64,000 nt of DNA from Saccharophagus sp. K07 (GTDB lineage: Bacteria; Pseudomonadota; Gammaproteobacteria; Pseudomonadales; Cellvibrionaceae). Under the pieces are notes generated by a model. That model did no database searches and was not told the origin of the DNA. It saw only the letters and a list, made by a program, of their open reading frames with translations. The position numbers were made by a program, and so were the translations under genes. Location of the stretch: NCBI RefSeq assembly GCF_014336955.1, contig NZ_QRAI01000002.1, positions 186,001-250,000 on the forward strand, in the 5' to 3' direction. Shown one piece after another: positions 42,774 to 50,798 of the stretch (position 1 is the stretch's first letter; each line of letters starts with the position of its first letter).

Positions 42774-45149
42774 TCACTCCGACTTAAGAACCACCCGCAA
42801 ATCTTGCGTAATCACATGGCAGATATCTCTGGGAACGATTATTCCGTTCAGGTTTTGCGCTTGGTAGCCGGGCATTTTGATCTGGATATCAAAAGTGCCG
42901 GGAGTTTCGTGGGCGCCGGAAAATAGGCAGGGTTTGCCATCGGATGGAGCTATCAGATCGTGATTGGGGATGGGGTCCAGAATAAATTCCTGTCTATCCC
43001 GAATAGCGGTAACGCTCGCCTTGCAGAAATCGACGTTTGGATCTGCGTTATCGCCATATACGGAGACTTTTAATGAGGGCAGGGCGGCGGTGTCGCAGGC
43101 CGGCGGGATCGGGGAAATGGGGCCTTTGACTGTATTTGGATGATCCCAATGCCCAGCCCAAAAGGCGTTGTTGTAAGTAAAAAACACCGCGTCATCGTGA
43201 AAAATAGCGCGATTTTTGCCGTGGCTGCCGGTGCGGTTACCATCCAGAACTAGCATGCCTACGTCTTTGAGTTCCGGCACGCCGTTATCCAGGCCATTAA
43301 TTTCCAGGCGTTGGAAACCATCAGCAGGTGTCGCGCGGCCTATGTAACTTGTTAGAGGAAAAGCAATTCGTATTTGATCGGCACTGTGTTGCAGCAGGCT
43401 TAATGCGCGCAAATTATTTAGTGCTTCACTGTAGCTGCCGGTTTCGCCAAGGTTGAGCGTGTTGATCAGGCGCGGGGTATCGCCACTGACATCAAATAAA
43501 TCCGCTTTAATTCCGTCTACGACCCCGGTGCTGGTGGCGCTGTGGCCGAGTGTAAACAGCAGCTTGTCGCCTATGGGGTGCAGATAGGTGGCAAAGCCCG
43601 GAATTTCCAATTCACCTAGGATTTTGGGGTGGTATGTCGAGCTTAGATCCAGCGCATACAGGGGATCGGTACGGCGGAAGGTGACTATATAAGCGCGGTC
43701 GGCGGTAAAGCGCACGGCGTAGATATCTTCTCCGGGTTTGCCGATCGGCTCGGGGGCGCTGTAGTTAGGCAGCTCCGCTGCAACATACAGGACGTTGGCC
43801 CGCTGGCGCAGGATCGACAATTTATGTTGTGGCCCATTCTCATCCCAAGAGCTTGTCACTATGCGGAAAGCATCCTCGTGCGCGTGCATGCGGAATACAG
43901 GATCGCTCGACCAGCCAAGGCTGCCAGGCACACTGCCGGTGGCTTGGTAACTGGGGCCAGTTTCGGCGAGAGAGAACTTGTGGATCACCGTGTGTTGCCC
44001 GCGAGCTCGACCGTCATAAACCGTGCCGGTGAGGTAGAGCGCATCCGGCGACATGGTCATGGATTCCACATTGCTGTTCACACAAGTACTACCCAACACA
44101 CTTTGCCCGGCGAGGTCGATCGCCGTGATATACACCAGCGATCCCAGACCGTAGTTGTCTTTTAAACCTTCCTGTACCAGGCAGCGTGGGGATATCAGAT
44201 ATTCGCTGGCGCCGATGCGGTAGTGAGGCAGCAGTTTGCTGATATCTGTGTCGGCGAGAATTTCTTCGTTCTGATCGCGGATTCGACTGTCTCCGGCTTC
44301 AAAACGCAGATCGGGCAGCCAAGGGTCATAGCGGGTAATCAAATAAAGCGTGTTGCCGATTTTGCGGCTGTCGATCAGGCTGCCGTCGAGTTCGATTTCC
44401 CAATCCTGTTCCGGTGATTTGGGATCGGTCACGTCCACCAACTGCACGCGAACCTTGCTGTTGTGTTGCCGGGAGGGGGCGATAGCCGCAGCAGGGGCGA
44501 TGGTTGCAGTTTGGGTGCTGGGCGGGCGCGCAATATCAATAACGGCTAGGTCGATAGGAAAACCGGGCAAAATTGGATAAACGCTTCCCCATTGATTGCG
44601 TATGGCGGCGACGTGGCTGGTGTGATCCTTTTGCTGGACGAGGTACAAAGAGTTGGCGTAGCTCCATTCATCATCAAACTGATAATTCCCGACGATTTCC
44701 ACATCCGGTGTCACGGGATCGGTCGCAACTATTTGAAATCCGGGCGGGAGCGGTTGTGTGCCTCTAAAAGCATAAGGCGAGGTCGCAACAAACCAGAAGC
44801 TGCCGTCGTACTTGGCAGCGTCGGCCTCATCAACACCCTCGACATGTACGTTAGTTTCCGAAAAATTTCCGCGTCCACCTGCATTAACGGAATCACCTGT
44901 ATTGGGCGCTGCAGCTCCGCCGCCGAAACCCCAACCGGATTTAAGTTGCAGGCGTATGCCGTTTTTCAGGTGCTGGCCGAGCTGTTCGCTACTGATGGCC
45001 ACCAATGAGGAAGTGCTTTGCGGGGTGGTCTGGAGCTGGCTGTAGTCTACCGGCGGCTTCTCGTTCGAATGGTCGTCGTCTATTACCTTGTCTCCACCGC
45101 ATGCAGCTAGTAAGGCAGCGCTGATGGCGAGGCTGATTTTGGTATGCAT
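42774..45149 (-). CDS. Secreted beta-propeller domain lipoprotein
   Basis: This 791-residue lipoprotein (lipobox LAAC) has the signature NVHVEGVDEADAAKYDG of the secreted beta-propeller family (Pfam Beta_propel, PF09826), followed by repeated blades (SLYLVQQK, LYLITRYD, ALYLTGTVYDG, AYIVTFRRTDP, LYALDLSS, KLLFTLGHS). The C-terminal 90 residues form an extra domain with three Cys. Family function is unknown, with roles in surface binding suspected. GGGAGGG precedes the ATG, and a terminator follows. Confidence 0.9.
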   Translation of the reverse strand: MHTKISLAISAALLAACGGDKVIDDDHSNEKPPVDYSQLQTTPQSTSSLVAISSEQLGQHLKNGIRLQLKSGWGFGGGAAAPNTGDSVNAGGRGNFSETNVHVEGVDEADAAKYDGSFWFVATSPYAFRGTQPLPPGFQIVATDPVTPDVEIVGNYQFDDEWSYANSLYLVQQKDHTSHVAAIRNQWGSVYPILPGFPIDLAVIDIARPPSTQTATIAPAAAIAPSRQHNSKVRVQLVDVTDPKSPEQDWEIELDGSLIDSRKIGNTLYLITRYDPWLPDLRFEAGDSRIRDQNEEILADTDISKLLPHYRIGASEYLISPRCLVQEGLKDNYGLGSLVYITAIDLAGQSVLGSTCVNSNVESMTMSPDALYLTGTVYDGRARGQHTVIHKFSLAETGPSYQATGSVPGSLGWSSDPVFRMHAHEDAFRIVTSSWDENGPQHKLSILRQRANVLYVAAELPNYSAPEPIGKPGEDIYAVRFTADRAYIVTFRRTDPLYALDLSSTYHPKILGELEIPGFATYLHPIGDKLLFTLGHSATSTGVVDGIKADLFDVSGDTPRLINTLNLGETGSYSEALNNLRALSLLQHSADQIRIAFPLTSYIGRATPADGFQRLEINGLDNGVPELKDVGMLVLDGNRTGSHGKNRAIFHDDAVFFTYNNAFWAGHWDHPNTVKGPISPIPPACDTAALPSLKVSVYGDNADPNVDFCKASVTAIRDRQEFILDPIPNHDLIAPSDGKPCLFSGAHETPGTFDIQIKMPGYQAQNLNGIIVPRDICHVITQDLRVVLKSE

Positions 45150-45537
45150 AGTAATCCCTCCCTCATATTATTAGCGATCTCAAAATACCCCGATGAGATC
45201 GTGAAAAGTTCAATAGTTTGCGCAAATAGGTGACTTTGCTGATTTTTCGCAAATTAATAAATGTTTATCGGCGAAAAGTGTGATACGAGTCGGCAAAAAC
45301 CTGGATGAATAACACAAAAAGGTTTTTTCCTCACTCGTGTGGCGTGATGCTAAAAGGCAAAAACAGATTGAAACTGTTAGAAAATGTAAATCTGGAATTT
45401 GCTGCCTGTTTTATCGGTTCTGAAATAAACGCCGAAGACCGAAGAATATTAAAAGAAATAACGAACGCGATAATAAATTAGCTTGCGCAATATGGGCGGT
45501 TATATGGTCGGAAAAGGCAAAGCCGCCTTCCGACAGG
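45150..45537. other. 388-bp intergenic region with inverted repeat
   Basis: A CGATCTCA...TGAGATCG inverted repeat (45175-45201) lies 26 bp upstream of the beta-propeller start and could be an operator or a leader hairpin. The rest is AT-rich with no supported gene. Confidence 0.45.
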
Positions 45538-46038
45538 TCAGGGGCTTTGTCTAATCAGAAGGACTTCGAGAAGACTGGTGGGCTTATGCACTTTGGTGTG
45601 TTGTGACAATAAAAACCCGTGTTTTTTATAAAACCGAATGGCTCGCGAATTTTTCTCTAGCGCCCAAACACCCACATTTTCCATTCCTCTCTCGCGCAGA
45701 AGGGAGAGCGCAAATCGCATTAGCTTGCCGCCCAGGCCGAAGCCGTAGTACTCGGGTAGCAGATAAATAATGGGTATCTCACCCCAGGTGGAAAATTCTG
45801 TTATAGGGTCGCGAAATTTGCTGACCTCAACTACGCCAATGGCCTCTCCGGACAGCCATAATAAATAAGCTTCAATGCCGGAATTTAAATTCTCTTTCCA
45901 TCCTTGTTCGAGTCTCTGTACCGAAATATTGTCCAATAGTTCATCTGACATAATGCCGCGATAAGCCGTCTGCCAGGAGCGCGCCAAAATTCGTGCGATT
46001 GCCGCGCAGTCGTCCGCTTCGGCTCTGACAATTTCCAT
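45538..46038 (-). CDS. GNAT family N-acetyltransferase
   Basis: This 166-residue protein has the GNAT fold: the N-terminal IVRAEADDCAAIARIL, the motif IIYLLPEYYGFGLGGKLM (acetyl-CoA binding) and a C-terminal RAIRFYKKHGF. GGAG precedes the ATG. A second GNAT follows upstream on the same strand (46094), 55 bp away. The two are only weakly similar. The acceptor is unknown. Confidence 0.9.
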   Translation of the reverse strand: MEIVRAEADDCAAIARILARSWQTAYRGIMSDELLDNISVQRLEQGWKENLNSGIEAYLLWLSGEAIGVVEVSKFRDPITEFSTWGEIPIIYLLPEYYGFGLGGKLMRFALSLLRERGMENVGVWALEKNSRAIRFYKKHGFLLSQHTKVHKPTSLLEVLLIRQSP

Positions 46039-46093
46039 TTCGTACTCCTGTTCTTATTTTCTTTGCGCTGGGAATCTTCCTGTGATTGGTTTT

Positions 46094-46573
46094 TTAAAAA
46101 TCAATCCTAAATAAATGCACTTCCGGATATTGCTCATCCGGGCCTGTATCCTTCCATCCATGTTTTAAATAAAACCGTATTGCGCGTTCGTTGCTGGGGG
46201 TAACTCGCAATGTGGCGGATGAATAGCCTCTGAGACATATAAAATCTGCTACATGCCGCTGTAGAAGGGCGCCGTAGCCCAAGCCGCGTTTGTCCGGGCG
46301 GAGATAGAAGAGGTTTACATGGGCCCATTCGTCGGTGTAGGCAAATTCCAGTTGGCCGATAATTTCCTCGCCGCACCATAAATGTAGTGCGCCTTCGGGA
46401 AAGCGTTCGACGTGTTTTTCAAGCCAGGATCTGTATTCGGCATAGTTCCAGCGTTTCCTCCACTCGTCATTTTCCGGAAAGCTAATGCGAAAAGAATCCT
46501 CGCGAAATTGCGCGCATATATCCATATGCCGAGCTAAATCGATCGGCTGAAATTGAATTAGATTAGGTTTCAT
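46094..46573 (-). CDS. GNAT family N-acetyltransferase
   Basis: This 159-residue acetyltransferase shows NLFYLRPDKRGLGYGALLQR (acetyl-CoA loop) and ERAIRFYLKHGW at the C-terminus. ATG 46573 is chosen because AGGGA lies 7 bases ahead; a GTG at 46579 is two codons further. It lies 27 bp after manA on the same strand and may be in one operon with manA and the next GNAT. Substrate unknown. Confidence 0.9.
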   Translation of the reverse strand: MKPNLIQFQPIDLARHMDICAQFREDSFRISFPENDEWRKRWNYAEYRSWLEKHVERFPEGALHLWCGEEIIGQLEFAYTDEWAHVNLFYLRPDKRGLGYGALLQRHVADFICLRGYSSATLRVTPSNERAIRFYLKHGWKDTGPDEQYPEVHLFRIDF

Positions 46574-46600
46574 CTTCACATCCCTGATTGAGGTCTTGGC

Positions 46601-47752
46601 CTAAGGCAGATTGCGCGCTTTAAATAGAATTGCGTCCTTTTGCAGATGCAGCGCGATTTTTTCTCCCGGCAGCAGCAGGGCGCTTTCACCCTTTTGAAGG
46701 TCGAGAGTCGCATTCAATGTCGCGCTGCCTTGGTAACAAAAAATAATTTCCGGAGCAGTGACATCCCATTCGATGACGGATTGACTCTGCGCGTTAAGCT
46801 CGGCTAACTCGAATTCGGTAAATGGTGTAATAAAGCGGCGTTCGCCGTTGGGCATTATTTCGGGATGAATGACGTAATCGTTTGGATTGCTTGGCTCTAT
46901 AGTGCAAATGGAGAGCAATTCTGCAACATCGATATGTTTAGGTGTCAGGCCAGCACGCAGAACGTTATCCGAGTTCGCCATAAGCTCCACATTCTGACCT
47001 TCCAGATAAGCGTGCAGCAAACCATCGGGTTGATAAACGGCCATGCCGGGCTCTACTTTGATAAGGTTTAAAAAGTAGAGCGTGAGAATGCCATTTTCGA
47101 CTGTGGGATTTTTTTCCAGCCAGCGCTGAATCCAGAATTCCGGTGTATTTTTATCGAGCGCTGATTTATCGCGCAGCTCTTGCGCCAATGTCTGTTGCAT
47201 GGTTTGAGTCGCAGACGAAGAAAATTCCAGTGCATGAGCAAACGCTTGGGCCAATCCGTCTTTTAGCAGAATATCGCGCAGTGGTGCTAAATAGGATTTG
47301 TTTTCCAGTAATTCAGCGATTTGTGCGATCGGACGAAATCCGTGTAACAGCCAGAATTCGCTCAGTGCCACCATTAATTCCGGCTTATCGTTGGCGTCCT
47401 TGTAATTGCGGTTTTTCGCATCGAGCGCTATGCCGAGGGCATTTTCCCGTGCAAAACCCGCTTTGGCTTGTTCTTTGTTGGGGTGGACCTGAATCGACAG
47501 CATATCGCGCACGTCGAGAATCTTGAGCAGGAACTGCAGCGGCGGAGCCTGTTGTTCGCTGAGGAAGTCGCCGAGCGCGATCTCTCGACCACTGATGGAG
47601 GCGGGCGCGCAGGGGTGAGCTCCGAGCCAGTATTCGGCTTGCGGCCGCTGGGACGGATTGGTGTAGCCCAGCAGCTCCGGAAGAAAGTTCGTTCCTCCCC
47701 ATTGATAAGCCTGAACCCGCCCCTGGATTTTGACTGCCTTGTGATTGGTCAT
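46601..47752 (-). CDS. manA: Mannose-6-phosphate isomerase, class I
   Basis: This 383-residue enzyme interconverts mannose-6-phosphate and fructose-6-phosphate. It has the zinc-site motif LSIQVHPNKEQA, KPELMVALSEFWLLHGF, and the active-site segment YQPDGLLHAYLEGQNVELMA followed by SDNVLRAGLTPKH. Length matches E. coli ManA. ATG 47752 starts the family N-terminus; an in-frame extension to 47857 is not supported. It may supply GDP-mannose precursors for polysaccharide or use mannose from mannans. Confidence 0.94.
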   Translation of the reverse strand: MTNHKAVKIQGRVQAYQWGGTNFLPELLGYTNPSQRPQAEYWLGAHPCAPASISGREIALGDFLSEQQAPPLQFLLKILDVRDMLSIQVHPNKEQAKAGFARENALGIALDAKNRNYKDANDKPELMVALSEFWLLHGFRPIAQIAELLENKSYLAPLRDILLKDGLAQAFAHALEFSSSATQTMQQTLAQELRDKSALDKNTPEFWIQRWLEKNPTVENGILTLYFLNLIKVEPGMAVYQPDGLLHAYLEGQNVELMANSDNVLRAGLTPKHIDVAELLSICTIEPSNPNDYVIHPEIMPNGERRFITPFTEFELAELNAQSQSVIEWDVTAPEIIFCYQGSATLNATLDLQKGESALLLPGEKIALHLQKDAILFKARNLP

Positions 47753-48029
47753 ATCTGTGATCCCGCACTGCATCAATTGTCCCGCCCTATGGTCCCGCCA
47801 TTCGTTCTTATAAGAAGCTGAATAATAGCCGAGTTGACCATAGCTCCCAATGAGCATTCCAGCGGAAACACCACATTTGTTCTAAAACAAATTCCGCCAG
47901 CGCGACAGTTGATGTGCATCAAATCGCCAAACCGGTGGGCTTCTATAGTGAAGCTGACAGGGAATGATCAAAGAAATAGCCGCAGCAGATGGTAATAGGC
48001 AGAGGCAAACGTTAATCGGTGGAGGTGTT
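47753..48029 (+). promoter_or_regulatory. Anr/FNR-box promoter ahead of a small membrane protein
   Basis: TTGATGTGCATCAA at 47909-47922 is a perfect FNR/Anr half-site pair (TTGAT-N4-ATCAA). TATAGT at 47944-47949 gives a -10 hexamer with a predicted start near 47956, placing the box at about -41, the class II activation position. This predicts induction under low oxygen of the gene at 48030. An effect on the divergent manA is possible but less likely. Confidence 0.7.
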
Positions 48030-48179
48030 ATGTATATCGACGGTGTTGTAGTCGCGGGCTTGGTGACAGTGATCGCCATGATAACCATGTTGGGTTGTGT
48101 GGGTTACTACGGCTATCGCCATATCCGCCAAGACATAGCGAGCAATCGCGCTGAAGATCGCGAAGAGAAGAAGGTTTAA
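48030..48179 (+). CDS. Small single-span membrane protein (49 aa)
   Basis: This 49-residue protein has one hydrophobic span (VVVAGLVTVIAMITMLGCVG), then a Tyr-rich turn and a charged cytoplasmic tail ending in REEKKV. A strong GGAGG precedes ATG 48030. Its promoter carries an Anr/FNR box. I do not recognise a family; small subunits of respiratory oxidases (CcoQ, CydX) have similar size, but no oxidase genes adjoin. Confidence 0.7.
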   Translation: MYIDGVVVAGLVTVIAMITMLGCVGYYGYRHIRQDIASNRAEDREEKKV

Positions 48180-48466
48180 GCAGAAGGCAGCAGCTTGGTC
48201 TTGATCATGTGTTGCCCCGCGCGCCACTTGGTGGCGCCGGAACGGAGTTTATCTGCGGGATTATTCATGTGACCTGGTTTGCACCTCGGTACAGGCTTGC
48301 GTCGCAGGTCTTAGTGCTCGCCTTTAACAAATAGAAAAATTAATTCAATTATTTGTAATTTTTAACTTTTCATAGCTTTCAAACTAATTGACCATAACCT
48401 GGCATTCGTACTCTGGAAAGGCCGGATTGCCGTCCGGCCTCAGAATTCCAATAAGAAAGGCCAGTT
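48180..48466. other. Intergenic region upstream of the GH30 gene
   Basis: A GCGCCAC/GTGGCGC hairpin (about 48219-48238) lies 40 bp after the small membrane protein and has no T-run. The rest is AT-rich and should contain the promoter of the GH30 gene. No regulator site is evident. Confidence 0.4.
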
Positions 48467-50371
48467 ATGCGATTACCCCTGAACAGTTTCTACGTGGGCG
48501 TCCTGCTTGCGACGACCCTGTTGCTCGGAGCTTGCGGCGGATCGACTTCGACCTCCAGCTCAGCCAGTGGCGCGTCCAGTGCTTCTTCCAGCTCATCGAG
48601 CTCTTCTTCCTCCTCATCGAGTTCGTCGTCTTCGGGTGTTATTACACCTGTGCCGGGCAATTTATTGAGCAACGGTGATGTGAAAGCCGGCATAAGTCCG
48701 TGGGTAGCGCGCGGGGCAGCGCAGATTCAGCTGAACACCAGCGTCAAGCGCAGTGGCAATAACAGTATTTTGGTCACTAATCGCTCGGCGGCTTGGCATG
48801 GAGTGGCGTTTCCACTGCCGCAGCTGACGCCTGGCAACAGCTACGAATTTTACGTTTGGGTGCAATTGGCTGCGGGTGAGGGTCCCACCACTGCCAAGTT
48901 GACGATTCAATATACGGATGCGACGGGTGCGAGATATCCCAATGTCGCTTCGGCGCCAGTGACCAGCAGCGGCTGGACACAGCTGCATGGCACCTATGTT
49001 CACTCGCCCTCAGGTCCGGTAAACGATCTGCAGGTTTACGTGGAGTCCGATAGCGTCAGCGCCAGTTATTACGTTGATGATCTGGCGATGACGGGAGTCA
49101 TAGTGCCGACAACTCCGCCTACAGGAGCGGATATTACCGTTGATACCAGCACCACCTACCAAGTCATCGACGGCTTTGGCGGCGCTATGCCCATGTGGGG
49201 GCAGTCCTCTTGGACTGCTGCCGAAACCCGTACCCTGGTGGGATTGGGTGAGGGTGAGCTCGGAATGTCGATTGTGCGCACGATTATCGATCCTGAGCGC
49301 AATCAATGGGGCGTCTATGCCGATGCCCTCGCGCTGGCGCAAGCCTATGGCGACAAAGTCCAAATCCTCGGCTCACCCTGGACGCCGCCAGCTGCCTGGA
49401 AAACCAATAACAGCCGCGTCAACGGCGGCAAGCTCAAAACCGAGTACTACGACGATTACGCCTATCATCTAAATGATTACGTGCAATATATGCGCGGGCG
49501 CGGCGTCACCATCAATGTCACCTCTCTGCAGAATGAGCCAGACTGGCATCCGGATTACGACTCCTGCGATTGGAGCGGCGACGAGTTCCGCATTTTCCTG
49601 CGCGATCATGGCGACAAGATTCAAAACACCAGCATCATGATCGGCGAGAGTTTGGGTTTTGCCCGGCGTCTCACTGACCCGTCACTCAATGATTCCGTAG
49701 CTGTAACCAAATTCGGTCATATCGGCGGCCATATATACGGCCAGGAAAATGGCCCCAATCTATCGGCCTATCCGCTCGCGGTACAAAAAGGCAAAAAAGT
49801 CTGGATGACCGAGTGGAATTTCCACGAAGCCGACGGCGCGAACGGCGGTGCCAATGGCTCAACCATCTGGCGCGACCCGCAAAACAAAGCCGTGTGGGAT
49901 GAAACCCTCGATACCATTTTGCGCACCGTGCACCGCTCCATGGAGGCCAATTGGAATGCCTATATCTGGTGGTGGGCGCGCCGTTATTACTCCTTTATTG
50001 GTGACGAAACCAATGGCAAATGGCCAACGCCCAAAGGGCAGGTGCTCAAACGCGGCTGGGCATTTTCCCACTATTCCAAATTTGTCCGCCCTGGTTATGT
50101 CCGCGTTGGCACTGCGAAAAACAGCAAAACCAATGGTTTGGAAATAACCGCATACCAAGGTGATAACAAAATTGTGCTGGTGATTCTCAATCGTCAGACC
50201 AGTTCGGTTAACGGCACCATTATTGGGATTCCGCAGAAAATCAACAGCGCCGAGTTTTATTACACCTCGCAATATTCGGCGCGCGAAAGTCGTGCAATTT
50301 CTGTCGACGGCCAAAAGGCAACGCTGGATATAGGGCCGCGCAGTGTTTCAACGGTGGTGCTGGCTTATTAA
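48467..50371 (+). CDS. GH30 (glucurono)xylanase lipoprotein with CBM
   Basis: This 634-residue lipoprotein (lipobox LLGAC) has a Ser linker (about 25-56), a CBM4/9/22-type beta-sandwich (about 60-215, NLLSNGDVKAGISPWVARG to ASYYVDDLAM), and a GH30 catalytic barrel plus side domain (about 225-634). The acid/base is E357 in SLQNEPDW and the nucleophile E449 in WMTEWN. The YQVIDGFGGA opening is typical of GH30. The bacterial subfamily acts on glucuronoxylan or xylan oligomers, but the exact subfamily is not settled here. It probably acts with the CE15 and CE4 enzymes. Confidence 0.92.
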   Translation: MRLPLNSFYVGVLLATTLLLGACGGSTSTSSSASGASSASSSSSSSSSSSSSSSSSGVITPVPGNLLSNGDVKAGISPWVARGAAQIQLNTSVKRSGNNSILVTNRSAAWHGVAFPLPQLTPGNSYEFYVWVQLAAGEGPTTAKLTIQYTDATGARYPNVASAPVTSSGWTQLHGTYVHSPSGPVNDLQVYVESDSVSASYYVDDLAMTGVIVPTTPPTGADITVDTSTTYQVIDGFGGAMPMWGQSSWTAAETRTLVGLGEGELGMSIVRTIIDPERNQWGVYADALALAQAYGDKVQILGSPWTPPAAWKTNNSRVNGGKLKTEYYDDYAYHLNDYVQYMRGRGVTINVTSLQNEPDWHPDYDSCDWSGDEFRIFLRDHGDKIQNTSIMIGESLGFARRLTDPSLNDSVAVTKFGHIGGHIYGQENGPNLSAYPLAVQKGKKVWMTEWNFHEADGANGGANGSTIWRDPQNKAVWDETLDTILRTVHRSMEANWNAYIWWWARRYYSFIGDETNGKWPTPKGQVLKRGWAFSHYSKFVRPGYVRVGTAKNSKTNGLEITAYQGDNKIVLVILNRQTSSVNGTIIGIPQKINSAEFYYTSQYSARESRAISVDGQKATLDIGPRSVSTVVLAY

Positions 50372-50798
50372 TGAAAAATAAAGGCGCGTCAGCCAGTGGG
50401 AATATTTTCACCAAATGCGGTGGCTCAAAATATTCAATGAGACGAGTAGAAAAATTTAGCAGCGAAAATTGAATTTTTTCTGCGAATTTTGCCCGGCAAA
50501 CTGCGACAAAATTCCCACAGGTTAAATAACGTTAATTTACGATCAAATAGCATTCGGTATTCGATGCGCTGTAGCTGCATATATAAAAAATAATGATCTG
50601 ACCGTCGATTCTAGAAGCGATTTCAGAAATATCTGCGTTTGGCTGATTTTAGAGGTGGCTTCTAATAAAGCGGATTTGTTGCGAGTGTCAGGTTGTACGC
50701 AACGACCATGGGGGTAGGTAAAACCGTCTCAAAATCGGATCTCGCTCCGATTTTGAGACGACTTCCAGGGATTACTCAATAACTTGCCGGGATAACAT
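50372..50798. other. 427-bp AT-rich region upstream of the malectin-cytochrome gene
   Basis: The region has no gene. It ends with a perfect 15-bp inverted repeat (50725-50760) described separately. AT content is high between 50460 and 50640, so a promoter is likely here, but no consensus pair is clear. Confidence 0.45.
50725..50760. repeat. Perfect 15-bp inverted repeat, 6-base loop
   Basis: CGTCTCAAAATCGGA at 50725-50739 is exactly matched by its complement at 50746-50760 with the loop TCTCGC. No T-run follows, so it is not a standard terminator. It lies 38 bp ahead of the start codon at 50799, where it could form an mRNA hairpin or an operator. Confidence 0.8.
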
